Made by a program: the position numbers and the translations under genes
The notes under the pieces: model-generated
Database searches by the model: none
The model's input: only the letters and a program-made list of their open reading frames with translations
Told to the model about the DNA's origin: nothing
In this document: positions 15,792 to 22,397 of the stretch, piece by piece
How positions within the stretch are numbered: the first letter of the stretch is position 1
Layout of the letters: each line of letters starts with the position of its first letter
Virus record (IMG/VR): IMGVR_UViG_3300008012_000103
Span: 1-30,507 of that record
From: a virus
Reading direction: 5' to 3' (one strand)
Length of the DNA: 30,507 bases

Positions 15792-16160
15792 ATGTCAAAT
15801 TATGATAAAGAAGCGCAAGACCTGATAGAATTCCTTATTAAAATGGGAATACTAAAGCCCTTAGGATATGATGAAAGTATTGGTGACGAAATGTATCTTG
15901 TGTCACAAGAAACACAAAATCTTATGCCAGAGCTTGCAAAAATGCAACAACAAGAGCTAAATGCCACAGTGTTTGATCTATGGAGTATAGACATGATTGA
16001 TGTTACTTTTGGTGAAGATGGCGAGCCTATGATTGGACTTAATAAAAATAGTACAGATATAAACAAAATAGAGGCAATAGAGGATGAAAAGTTAAGAAAT
16101 CAAATGTATTTTATAGTTTCTATTTTTTCTAAATATTTTGATGAAAATGAGAAACAATGA
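15792..16160 (+). CDS. Acidic hypothetical protein, leaderless (122 aa)
   Basis: The start has no Shine-Dalgarno but a TAGAAT box 6 nt upstream. The protein is acidic, with a helical N-terminus (KEAQDLIEFLIKMG), a central Met/Gln-rich helix (LMPELAKMQQQEL), a short beta segment (MIDVTFGEDGEPMIGL) and a C-terminal aromatic helix (IVSIFSKYF). No membrane segment or catalytic motif is clear. It is placed between the purine enzyme and the 392-aa multidomain protein, both of which are non-replication genes. A virion-accessory or assembly role would fit the position, but nothing in the sequence proves it. Confidence 0.6.
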   Translation: MSNYDKEAQDLIEFLIKMGILKPLGYDESIGDEMYLVSQETQNLMPELAKMQQQELNATVFDLWSIDMIDVTFGEDGEPMIGLNKNSTDINKIEAIEDEKLRNQMYFIVSIFSKYFDENEKQ

Positions 16161-16166
16161 TATAAT
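16158..16166 (+). promoter_or_regulatory. Leaderless extended -10 promoter (TGaTATAAT, 6 nt before the ATG)
   Basis: TG at 16158-16159 and TATAAT at 16161-16166 make a perfect extended -10. TTGTCC... then leads to ATG 16173 with a 6-nt gap after the box (TGTCCT). The leader is expected to be 0-1 nt. The box overlaps the stop of the preceding gene, so the two genes are uncoupled in transcription. Confidence 0.72.
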
Positions 16167-16172
16167 TGTCCT

Positions 16173-17351
16173 ATGCCATGGGAAATTAGGCGCAATTATG
16201 GTGGCTGTTCTGGATACGCAGTAGTAAAGCTACCAGACGGCTCAGTTTCTGGTTGTCATACAACTAGAGCGTCTGCAAGGGCACAGTTAGCAGCATTATA
16301 TGCATCTGAGCCAGAGGCTGCTCAAAAAGATGTTATAACAAATGAAACTACCCCCAATAAATACCCACAATACATTGGACCTAAAAAGAAAAAGAAAAGG
16401 GAATTTATGGATACAACAAAATCAATGCATGAAGAAGAGCGTCTTTATGACATGCTCACTCCAGAAGAGAAAGCATATCACGATGCACTCGTTGGTATTG
16501 CAGAAGATTTTGGTCCCTTTGATCAGGGCGCATCAAGTATATGGGTTGGATATGAATCTGCTGCAGAAAATGAAGATGCAGCGATAGGAGTAAAGTGTGG
16601 CAATTGTTCATTTCATGTTGAACAAGAAAACGGAACTATCGCTTGTAAGCTCGTATCATTTCTCGTAGAGGAAGAGGCAAAGTGCAGACTTGCTGCAATT
16701 CCAGATGGACTAGTAAATACAGGAATGGAAACACCAACTATGAACAGAGATCAAATGCAGGAATTTGTTGATGACATGATGGAAAGAATTGGCAAGGCAG
16801 AAGGCGTAAGAGTCGGAGACATGGTTTCCTGGAATTCTAGTGGCGGTAGGGCAAGTGGCAAGGTAACCAGAGTTATTCGTAATGGAAAATACAATGTTCC
16901 AAATTCAGACTTTACCATTACTGGAACTCCAGATGATCCAGCAGTAGCAATCAGAGTTTACAGAAATGGAGAACCAACAGACACCGTGGTTGGTCATAAA
17001 ATGAGTACTTTAAGGAGGGTAGGTAAATCAATGAACCAAGATATTAATGATGCAATGGAAATTCTAAAGTCCATTAACAAAGCTCATCATGACATGAAAG
17101 AAGAGGCCAAGGCACATAGCATGAAAGAAGAAGAGAAGTCAATGCATGATGATGAGGAAGACGAAGAGATGCAGCAAAAGGGATACAAGGATAAGGAGAA
17201 CAAGTCAATTGATTCAGATTCTGCTCACAAGACAGATGTACCAGCAGATCTTTCTTCCATCTTTGCCAATCCTCCAAAGCAGGCTAGGAGAGCAACAACA
17301 GGTGGAAAGTCTCCAATATCTCTTAATCTTTTTAGAGGAGAAGAAAAATAA
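16173..17351 (+). CDS. 392-aa multidomain phage protein: N-terminal motif, four-Cys domain, Tudor-like domain, charged tail
   Basis: The start is fixed by the leaderless promoter. Residues 1-46 (MPWEIRRNYGGCSGYAVVK...) form a short block known from phage head or protease polyproteins. Residues 142-180 hold C142, C145, C158 and C171, a likely metal site of the kind seen in phage capsid-maturation proteases. Residues about 211-283 (VRVGDMVSWNSSGGRASGKV...) look like the Tudor-like DUF2945 barrel. Residues 303-345 are Met/Glu/Lys-rich low complexity. A polylysine stretch sits at 71-75. No catalytic triad is seen, so a protease call is not justified. It may be a virion-associated accessory protein. 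An internal ATG at 16408 could give a shorter form. Confidence 0.6.
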   Translation: MPWEIRRNYGGCSGYAVVKLPDGSVSGCHTTRASARAQLAALYASEPEAAQKDVITNETTPNKYPQYIGPKKKKKREFMDTTKSMHEEERLYDMLTPEEKAYHDALVGIAEDFGPFDQGASSIWVGYESAAENEDAAIGVKCGNCSFHVEQENGTIACKLVSFLVEEEAKCRLAAIPDGLVNTGMETPTMNRDQMQEFVDDMMERIGKAEGVRVGDMVSWNSSGGRASGKVTRVIRNGKYNVPNSDFTITGTPDDPAVAIRVYRNGEPTDTVVGHKMSTLRRVGKSMNQDINDAMEILKSINKAHHDMKEEAKAHSMKEEEKSMHDDEEDEEMQQKGYKDKENKSIDSDSAHKTDVPADLSSIFANPPKQARRATTGGKSPISLNLFRGEEK

Positions 17352-17353
17352 CA

Positions 17354-17746
17354 ATGGACTTCTATAAAGAAGAAACATACACACCAACTTCTGGAATGAA
17401 GGCTGCCGCAAGGCGTGCTTTAAAATGGAAAGAGCAAGGTAAAGCAACGGGAGCGGGAACACCAGTAGGCTGGGGTAGAGCAAGCGATATTGTCGCAGGA
17501 AGATCAATGTCTTTGTCTACAGTAAAAAGAATGTACTCTTTCTTTTCACGACATGAAGTTGATAAGAAAGGTAAGGATTTTTACAATACTTCCAACCCAT
17601 CTAACGGTCGTATCATGTGGGATGCCTGGGGCGGGGATGCAGGATTTTCTTGGTCTAGGAAGATTGTAGAGAGAGCCAAGGCCAAGAAAGATGTTTGGCA
17701 AGACTCTGCGTTTTCCTTTACCAAAAAACTTGACAACGAACAATAA
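17354..17746 (+). CDS. Conserved phage domain protein (130 aa), unknown function
   Basis: It begins 2 nt after the preceding stop, with AGGAG about 15 nt upstream, so it is probably coupled. The sequence shows a conserved block: MKAAARRALKWKEQGKATG (15-33), AGTPVGWGRASDIVAGRSMS, TVKRMYSFFSRHEVD (about 56-70), IMWDAWGGDAGFSWSRKIVE (about 87-106). I recall this block recurring in phage structural loci, sometimes fused to capsid or protease genes. It is basic and helical. A DNA- or virion-related role is inferred from distribution and from its pairing with the 392-aa protein that carries other such modules. Confidence 0.6.
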   Translation: MDFYKEETYTPTSGMKAAARRALKWKEQGKATGAGTPVGWGRASDIVAGRSMSLSTVKRMYSFFSRHEVDKKGKDFYNTSNPSNGRIMWDAWGGDAGFSWSRKIVERAKAKKDVWQDSAFSFTKKLDNEQ

Positions 17747-17758
17747 CCAATGTATTCT
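17730..17758 (+). promoter_or_regulatory. Sigma70-type promoter (TTGACA-17-TATTCT)
   Basis: A perfect TTGACA (17730-17735) lies in the last codons of the upstream gene, with TATTCT (17753-17758) 17 bp later. Transcription should start near 17765, followed by AAGGAGAG and the ATG at 17782. It is likely the head promoter for the run of small genes to 20853. Confidence 0.65.
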
Positions 17759-17781
17759 TTACTTCTAAAGAAGGAGAGATA

Positions 17782-17940
17782 ATGAATGAGAATGAACAAA
17801 TTCTACAGGCTATGGTTGAGTATTATCGTAACAAATGTAGTAAACTTGAGCATGATTTTCTTGTCTATAAAATCAACTCTCAAAGAATCATTCAAACACT
17901 CAACGAAAATAAATCAGATGAGTCGTCTTCAGCAGAATGA
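17782..17940 (+). CDS. Small helical protein (52 aa)
   Basis: AAGGAGAG stands 3 nt before this ATG, one of the best ribosome sites in the window. The protein is a single probable amphipathic helix (EQILQAMVEYYRNKC...LVYKINSQRIIQTLNE), hydrophobic at i/i+3/i+4 spacing as in a coiled coil, with a Ser/Glu tail. It has one cysteine and no membrane segment. The function is unknown. Another frame across the same bases is open but has no ribosome site, so this is preferred. Confidence 0.6.
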   Translation: MNENEQILQAMVEYYRNKCSKLEHDFLVYKINSQRIIQTLNENKSDESSSAE

Positions 17941-17941
17941 C

Positions 17942-18154
17942 ATGCAGACTCAATCTCAAAAACTAAGAAAGAAGTATGTCGTGACTGTTGCTATTGTAGG
18001 AGAAAAGGCTTATTGGGTTCATCAAAACATTTTCTATGAAACAGAAATAGTTGATGGAGAAATTGATAAAGATTCTGCACGACCAATTGACGCTCATAAC
18101 TTGTCAAAGAAACAGTTTAACGAACTGCTTGACATACTAGACAGTATTTCATAA
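17942..18154 (+). CDS. Small protein (70 aa) with a YW..IDKxSAxxID domain
   Basis: The start is uncertain: ATG 17942 begins one base after the previous stop, while ATG 17918 would add eight residues and overlap. After a basic start, strands VVTVAIVG and AYWVHQNIFYETEIV lead to IDKDSARPIDAHNLS and a final helix. The same order (YW, IDKxSAxxID, N, LS, terminal helix) occurs in the next gene, so the two are tandem paralogues; here the membrane anchor is missing. I do not know a function for this fold. Confidence 0.55.
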   Translation: MQTQSQKLRKKYVVTVAIVGEKAYWVHQNIFYETEIVDGEIDKDSARPIDAHNLSKKQFNELLDILDSIS

Positions 18155-18158
18155 TATC

Positions 18159-18461
18159 ATGAACGATTACATGTTTTTTGTTTGGGTTATTATTGCTATT
18201 GTTCAGGTAGTTTTATTTTCATTTTACCTTGGAAAAATATCAAAGAATGATCAAAAAATATTTGAAGAATCTATTGACATAATTCCGATTTGTAACTATA
18301 ATGGATATAATTATTGGCTAGAAGAAACTGGCTTATATAGATTGCAAGAAAACAACAAAATAGATAAAAAATCTGCTGAAAGAATAGATCAGGTGAATAC
18401 AAAAGATCTGTCTCCAGTAGAAGTTATCTACATAGTAGAAACAATAAGGGAGCAAAGATGA
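18159..18461 (+). CDS. Membrane-anchored paralogue of the preceding gene (100 aa)
   Basis: Residues 5-25 (MFFVWVIIAIVQVVLFSFYL) form one transmembrane helix with the N-terminus short. The soluble part repeats the domain of the previous gene (NYWLEETGLYRL, IDKKSAERIDQVN, DLSPVEVIYIVETI). The same module is thus present once soluble and once tethered to the membrane. A pinholin or spanin-like role could be considered because of the single N-terminal anchor, but there is no further support. The stop overlaps the next gene by 4 nt. Confidence 0.6.
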   Translation: MNDYMFFVWVIIAIVQVVLFSFYLGKISKNDQKIFEESIDIIPICNYNGYNYWLEETGLYRLQENNKIDKKSAERIDQVNTKDLSPVEVIYIVETIREQR

Positions 18462-18805
18462 TTATTGCAGTTCAGGGTACAAAAAGATTTCAAGACTATG
18501 ATACCTTTATGCGTGCCATGGGAGTAGCATTGTCTCAGCCAAATAATGAAAGCATAATTGAGGTCTGGTCTGCTGGCCCACACAAAATAAATTCATTTAC
18601 TGCTGCCTTTTGCAACTCTGCAGAAAACTATTTGAAGCAAAAAGGTTTTAAGGTTGTCTTTAAGAAGCTCCCAGAGAATTATATTGAAGAGAACATTGAC
18701 TATGTTTCTTATCTTGCCTTCTTTAGTAAAAAGAATGAGAATCAATCTAAGCTTGTGAGCATTGCAGAACTGGCAGACATTGAAGTTGGCATTTACAGGG
18801 ATTAA
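18458..18805 (+). CDS. Probable small Rossmann-like (SLOG/YspA-like) protein (115 aa)
   Basis: The ATG overlaps the preceding TGA. The first strand and loop, MIIAVQGTKRFQDYDTFMRA, look like the G-x-R-x-F-x-D-Y start of DUF2493/YspA-type SLOG proteins, which bind nucleotide-derived ligands. The middle has EVWSAGPHKINSFTAAF followed by a helix and a second strand (FKVVFKKLP). The usual glycine pair after the second strand is replaced by AGPHK, so the resemblance is partial. It could act in nucleotide sensing next to the deaminase that follows. This is a weak assignment. Confidence 0.4.
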   Translation: MIIAVQGTKRFQDYDTFMRAMGVALSQPNNESIIEVWSAGPHKINSFTAAFCNSAENYLKQKGFKVVFKKLPENYIEENIDYVSYLAFFSKKNENQSKLVSIAELADIEVGIYRD

Positions 18806-18806
18806 T

Positions 18807-19175
18807 ATGTTGAGCAATAAAGATGTTTCTTATCTTAATCTTGCACGATCCTTGGCAGAAAGATCTGAGGAAAATAAAAGGCATGGTGCTGTCGTAATCA
18901 AATCTGGAAGAGTCGTTGGCTATGGTTTTAACAAGTTTAAAAATCATACAGACCTGTTTCCAGAGGAACTAATTAAGGTTCATTGTTCACGACATGCAGA
19001 AGAAGTTGCAATTAAAACCGCTGGACAAAATGCAAAGGGAGCGATTCTTTATGTTGCAAGAGTAAATAGGCAAGGTATAGATAGAAATAGTAAGCCATGC
19101 AAGATATGTGCAGACCTTATTAAAAACTCTGGAATTAAAAAGGTTATTTATACCATGGAGGAAACATGTCACTAA
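18807..19175 (+). CDS. Cytidine/deoxycytidylate deaminase family protein
   Basis: The start at 18807 begins right after the previous stop (TAATATG) with AGGG nearby; a longer frame from 18762 would overlap. The 122-aa protein has the zinc site H63-A-E65 with C98-x2-C101 (SRHAEE and PCKIC), the order for cytidine/dCMP deaminases, where the glutamate shuttles protons. The size is small for dCMP deaminase, and N-terminal phosphate-binding residues are not obvious, so the substrate could be free cytidine, dCMP or another amine. Phage deaminases usually feed the dTTP pool. Confidence 0.75.
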   Translation: MLSNKDVSYLNLARSLAERSEENKRHGAVVIKSGRVVGYGFNKFKNHTDLFPEELIKVHCSRHAEEVAIKTAGQNAKGAILYVARVNRQGIDRNSKPCKICADLIKNSGIKKVIYTMEETCH

Positions 19176-19441
19176 CTTCCTGGTCATTAGTATTCTTTGG
19201 TAGTCAGGCTTTGCTGTATTTAAGTATTTACTTTGCTATGTTTAGTTCACCGCCAGCACTATCAAAATTTATTATCGCTGGACTGCTTTGGTTTGTTCAA
19301 CTATTTGTAACTCTAATATATGGAATGTCAACAGGGCAGATAGGCTTTGTAATGATGTTCTTTTTAGAAATAGCGATGATAATGTTCGTATACATCGTAA
19401 CAGGAAAGATGAAATACAATGAGGATAAAGAGCTTAACTGA
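19166..19441 (+). CDS. Small membrane protein with three predicted helices; holin candidate (91 aa)
   Basis: GGAGGAAAC precedes the ATG, and the start overlaps the deaminase by 10 nt. Hydrophobic runs at about residues 7-27, 34-54 and 61-79 indicate three transmembrane helices, followed by a short charged tail (KMKYNEDKELN). Three helices, small size and a charged C-terminus fit a class I holin. The endolysin is 3 kb away on the other strand, and another small membrane protein is encoded at 28211, so the role stays open. Confidence 0.55.
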   Translation: MSLTSWSLVFFGSQALLYLSIYFAMFSSPPALSKFIIAGLLWFVQLFVTLIYGMSTGQIGFVMMFFLEIAMIMFVYIVTGKMKYNEDKELN

Positions 19442-19634
19442 AGTAGAAATAATAGTAGAAAACAATCCCAACCTTTCCTGGGATGGATGGGATGTAATAT
19501 ATGTTGTTCAAGATGACTATGCAGAATTTCTACACATAGGATTTTTTGATAAAGAGTCTGGGAAATGGTATAAAAAGTTCATATTTTCCTGTGATTCTGA
19601 AGGCTGGGATATTCCAGATTCGGTGATAATATGA
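19419..19634 (+). CDS. Small acidic protein, unknown function (71 aa)
   Basis: The ATG overlaps the membrane protein gene by 23 nt. The protein is acidic, with the pattern LSWDGWDVIYVVQDDYAEFL (about 19-38), then HIGFFDKESGKWYKKFIF and a terminal EGWDIPDSVII. The regular Trp and alternating strands suggest a small beta-sheet domain. I do not recognise a family. Its stop overlaps the WhiB gene start by 4 nt, which ties the two in translation. Confidence 0.5.
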   Translation: MRIKSLTEVEIIVENNPNLSWDGWDVIYVVQDDYAEFLHIGFFDKESGKWYKKFIFSCDSEGWDIPDSVII

Positions 19635-19915
19635 GTAAAGAGTGGCAACAAAAAGCTAGATGCCTTGACATGAATACCAATTACTTTTTTGATAAATACG
19701 AAGAAGATGTAGACTTTCGTAGTGGAATAGACTCTTTATGTAAATCTTGCCCCGTACAAAGAGAATGCCTAGCTTCTGGAGTAAGCAGACAAGAGTGGGG
19801 TGTTTGGGGTGGAGTTTATTTTGAAAAAGGAAAAATATCAAGGGAATTCAATAATCATAAAAAAAAGGAAGAGTGGTTTGATATCTGGAAGTTCTTGACA
19901 ATGGAGGTCCAATGA
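19631..19915 (+). CDS. whiB: WhiB-like iron-sulfur transcription regulator
   Basis: This 94-aa protein has the Wbl signature: C11 (ARCLDMNTNYFF), then C37-x2-C40-x5-C46 (CKSCPVQREC), and the glycine turn GVWGG (57-61). The four cysteines hold a 4Fe-4S cluster that lets Wbl proteins bind region 4 of the primary sigma factor and steer transcription. The family is confined to Actinobacteria and their phages, which sets the host type. The usual basic DNA-binding tail after the turn is weak here (KGKISREFNNHKKKEEW). It may repress or retune host promoters, as shown for the mycobacteriophage TM4 WhiB. Confidence 0.9.
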   Translation: MSKEWQQKARCLDMNTNYFFDKYEEDVDFRSGIDSLCKSCPVQRECLASGVSRQEWGVWGGVYFEKGKISREFNNHKKKEEWFDIWKFLTMEVQ

Positions 19916-20205
19916 TATATACTTCAAAAATGAAGTCAGCAGTAAAGTCAATTAAACCACCACACGACTTTATAGTAGATATTGTAGAGTATGACATGAA
20001 GGGTCATGAATTCATTGGCATTAGGTTTTATGAAAGCCAATGGGAGTATTATAATGAGAAGGAAAGGCTTGATTGCATATTGTATTTAGATAAGATTAAG
20101 TCTATAATAGAGAGATTCGGTGTCAGGACTACACTAGATCCTGTCATTGATACGGGTAACAACCTGCCCACTAATAAAAAGATACGAGGAAAAGGAATAA
20201 TATAA
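19912..20205 (+). CDS. Conserved hypothetical protein (97 aa)
   Basis: The ATG overlaps the whiB stop (ATGA), with GGAGG about 5 nt upstream. The protein is mixed alpha/beta with KPPHDFIVDIVEYD, FIGIRFYESQWEYYNEKERL and a C-terminal LDKIKSIIERFGVRTTLDPV. The basic tail (NKKIRGKGII) could bind nucleic acid. The stop overlaps the start of the SSB gene. No motif gives a function. Confidence 0.5.
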   Translation: MIYTSKMKSAVKSIKPPHDFIVDIVEYDMKGHEFIGIRFYESQWEYYNEKERLDCILYLDKIKSIIERFGVRTTLDPVIDTGNNLPTNKKIRGKGII

Positions 20206-20573
20206 TGAGTATGATTACGGTAGTTGGAAATTTGGTTGCCGATCCAGAATTAAAAACAGTTGCTGGACACAAGCTATCTAAGTTGCGTGTTGCAAGTAAT
20301 GAGCGCATCAAGGATAGCAATGGTCAATGGAAGGATGGAGACACCACCTACATTGATGTTACCTGCTGGCGTAGGCTTGCAGAGGGTTCTGAGTCACTTA
20401 AAAAGGGACAAAAAATTATTGTTCATGGAAAGCTAAAGGGCCGTTCTTTTGAGCGTAGTGATGGATCTAAGGGCTATGCATATCAGATTGAGGCAACAGA
20501 CATTGGAGCCTCTGTTATGGCAAAGAGCACCTCTACAAATGTAGAACCAGATCTAGACAGTCCATGGGAATAA
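20205..20573 (+). CDS. ssb: Single-stranded DNA-binding protein, bacterial SSB type
   Basis: The ATG overlaps the preceding TAA. In this 122-aa protein the OB fold is complete: MITVVGNLVADPELK, LSKLRVASNERIKDSN, TTYIDVTCWRRLAE, KKGQKIIVHGKLKGRSFE, and YAYQIEATDIGASV. The C-terminal tail is short and ends DLDSPWE, which resembles but does not equal the acidic DDDIPF tip that recruits partner proteins. It lies far from the replication block that carries a gp32-like protein, so it may act at another time or with host SSB partners. Confidence 0.9.
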   Translation: MSMITVVGNLVADPELKTVAGHKLSKLRVASNERIKDSNGQWKDGDTTYIDVTCWRRLAEGSESLKKGQKIIVHGKLKGRSFERSDGSKGYAYQIEATDIGASVMAKSTSTNVEPDLDSPWE

Positions 20574-20574
20574 T

Positions 20575-20853
20575 ATGGATACTGAAACCAAATGTTTAAT
20601 TCTTGAAGAGCTTTCTAAAGCTTTTACTTTTGGGGAATTGGACAGGGAGTTTTTTTCAGAATTCATAATATATAATGATCTAGGTCTTCCACTAGCGCAA
20701 ATGGTTGCCTACGATCTTGGAACTTTAAATAATGATGGGAAAAAAATAATAGATGAAACATGGCTATCATTGTGTAATCTATTAAATTTAGACCCAACAG
20801 AAGAGTTTCAAAATATTGATGATATGCTAGATGAGTATGAGTCAGATGATTAA
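20575..20853 (+). CDS. Acidic hypothetical protein (92 aa)
   Basis: The gene follows the SSB stop by 1 nt (TAATATG) with no strong ribosome site of its own beyond GGGAATAA. The protein is helical and acidic with a very acidic C-terminus (DDMLDEYESDD). A central block (IIYNDLGLPLAQMVAYDLGTL) is reminiscent of small phage proteins of unknown function. Acidic tails of this kind sometimes mimic DNA, but nothing more can be said. Its end overlaps the convergent FkbM gene by 4 bp. Confidence 0.5.
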   Translation: MDTETKCLILEELSKAFTFGELDREFFSEFIIYNDLGLPLAQMVAYDLGTLNNDGKKIIDETWLSLCNLLNLDPTEEFQNIDDMLDEYESDD

Positions 20854-21578
20854 TTTACTGTTGCTAGGAAATTACCCTGATCATCTAGTCTAGAAATATT
20901 GTATCCAAAATCTCTTAACAGAGATTCAGATGTTGGAGGGGTTTGAATTCCAAGATCTGCCAATGTAGACTTTGAAATAGTTTTATGATTATGTTCAAAT
21001 ACTATTGTTGGCATACATTCTTTTATGGTTTTTTGTGCACCTAAAAGAACTAAGGGTTCAAATCCCTCCACATCTATTTTCATAAAATCAACATTCGATA
21101 GATCTAGCGAATCAATCGTAATGATATTGGTAGCCTCTCCACCCTTGCCCATTTGTAGTCCACCAAGATTATATCTTTTTTCTGTTCCATAACCTATTTC
21201 TCTATTTGCATTCTCACCATCAATAGATGAATTACTCATTGTAAATATTCTATTTTCATGTCCAACGGCACAGTTATATATGTGAACATTGTCAAAATTA
21301 TTTTGCTCTACATTATGGGTAAGCAAGTCTGACATTTTTCTTTGTGGCTCAAAGGCAAATATCTCAGAACTTGGATTTAGATATTTATACAATATTGTAT
21401 GAGATCCAGCATGTGCACCTATGTCAAGAATAGTTTTACTACTCTTTATATATGGTGCAAGTTTATTTAATACTAAGCCTTGCTCATATATCTTTCCATT
21501 ATTTAATGTATCAGCAAATACCTGATCATTTTTATAATAGGCTATGTATCCGTAATCAGTTTTCTTTTCTATAATCAC
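20850..21578 (-). CDS. FkbM-family SAM methyltransferase
   Basis: The GTG start at 21578 lies 6 nt after a TACAAT box, so it is probably leaderless. The 242-aa protein has SAM motif I LDIGAHAGSH (51-60), FAFEPQ (74-79, carrying the acidic residue for ribose), and KIDVEGFEPLVLLGA (167-181), the FkbM hallmark. FkbM enzymes O-methylate sugars or macrolides; many act on glycans and exopolysaccharides. Next to it, divergently, is a glycosyltransferase, suggesting a joint role on a glycan. The gene points opposite to the replication and late genes. Confidence 0.88.
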   Translation of the reverse strand: MIIEKKTDYGYIAYYKNDQVFADTLNNGKIYEQGLVLNKLAPYIKSSKTILDIGAHAGSHTILYKYLNPSSEIFAFEPQRKMSDLLTHNVEQNNFDNVHIYNCAVGHENRIFTMSNSSIDGENANREIGYGTEKRYNLGGLQMGKGGEATNIITIDSLDLSNVDFMKIDVEGFEPLVLLGAQKTIKECMPTIVFEHNHKTISKSTLADLGIQTPPTSESLLRDFGYNISRLDDQGNFLATVN

Positions 21579-21584
21579 AAGAAA

Positions 21585-21590
21585 ATTGTA
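21585..21590 (-). promoter_or_regulatory. Leaderless promoter for the FkbM gene (TACAAT, 6 nt before GTG)
   Basis: Read on the minus strand, TACAAT is followed by TTTCTT and then GTG at 21578, so the transcript should begin at or by the start codon. TG and one base (TGa) precede the box, making an extended -10. It lies 6 bp from the oppositely directed TATAAT of the glycosyltransferase gene. Confidence 0.55.
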
Positions 21591-21593
21591 TCA

Positions 21594-21602
21594 TGCTATA
21601 AT
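21594..21602 (+). promoter_or_regulatory. Leaderless promoter for the glycosyltransferase gene (TGcTATAAT, 6 nt before the ATG)
   Basis: TG at 21594-21595, one base, TATAAT at 21597-21602, then TTTTGC and ATG 21609. The perfect extended -10 with a 6-nt gap predicts a leaderless transcript. No ribosome site is present. Confidence 0.65.
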
Positions 21603-21608
21603 TTTTGC

Positions 21609-22397
21609 ATGTTTAAACCCATACAATATGACAAGCATTTTGTTATCGGAACCCCCCTTGTTGGATGGAAAGTAGACAGAGGTGAGCATATGTACTGGTT
21701 ACAGAATGCAAATAAGATTAGAGAAAAATTTCCCAACGCTGTTTACTTTGCTGCATTAGAGCTTGATCACAGAGGAATAGAGCCATTTAAGCCAATGATA
21801 GAAGTATTAGAATCTGTTGGCGGTAATTACTGGACATACACTATTGATGATAGGCAGGAGACAGTAACATCTGGCAATCGCTGGATAAGAATTGAAACTG
21901 GTCGTAATCTTATTCGTGAGTTTGCACAAAGAAAAAGAGTAATGTCTGGAAATAATTGGGGAGAAGAAACAAAACAGTCAGTTGTAAATTTTGATGCGAT
22001 TCTTTATATAGACTCAGACAATATTGTTACAACGGAAATTATAGAAAAAATGTTTGAAATTGATAGACCACTTGTTGGTGTAGATGTTCCAGCATATGGG
22101 TTGAAGGGCGAAGTTGTAAATCAAAGACCAAGAATTGAGGAGCATTGGACAACTGCTGGAATGCTGCTTGTTAATGCTCCAGCCTATTACGACCTACCCT
22201 GGTTTCATAATGCATACTTAAATCTTAGCGATGACCCAACATTCCAATCAGTTGCGAATAGACTAAAAAGGCGGGTAGGACAAGAAACATTTGAAGATAC
22301 ATATGGAATGACATGGGTAAGAAAAGATATCAAGTCTGAGCATAAGGGTCAATTAATTTCTGTAGAGAAAAGAAATATACCTAATAGAATTATTTAG
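21609..22397 (+). CDS. Probable GT-A-type glycosyltransferase
   Basis: In this 262-aa protein VNFDAILYIDSDNIV (126-140) has the D-x-D metal site DSD (135-137) of GT-A glycosyltransferases, and the start FVIGTPLVGW resembles the first strand of family-2-like transferases. The region RPLVGVDVPAYGL and WTTAGMLLVNAPAYYDLPWF (about 180-200) looks like the acceptor half. The sugar and acceptor are unknown. Likely targets are phage virion proteins, DNA bases or a host glycan. The gene has its own leaderless promoter and overlaps the convergent endolysin gene by 8 bp. Confidence 0.75.
   Translation: MFKPIQYDKHFVIGTPLVGWKVDRGEHMYWLQNANKIREKFPNAVYFAALELDHRGIEPFKPMIEVLESVGGNYWTYTIDDRQETVTSGNRWIRIETGRNLIREFAQRKRVMSGNNWGEETKQSVVNFDAILYIDSDNIVTTEIIEKMFEIDRPLVGVDVPAYGLKGEVVNQRPRIEEHWTTAGMLLVNAPAYYDLPWFHNAYLNLSDDPTFQSVANRLKRRVGQETFEDTYGMTWVRKDIKSEHKGQLISVEKRNIPNRII

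Noticed and set aside
17786-17941. Long frame starting at 17786 joined to the 70-aa gene
   Set aside because: A different frame over the same bases has AAGGAGAG 3 nt before its ATG (17782) and a sensible helical product. The extension has no ribosome site.
19894-19921. Promoter TTGACA-16-TATATA
   Set aside because: Its -10 lies inside the coding start of the gene at 19912, so it could not serve that gene; the match falls in coding sequence.
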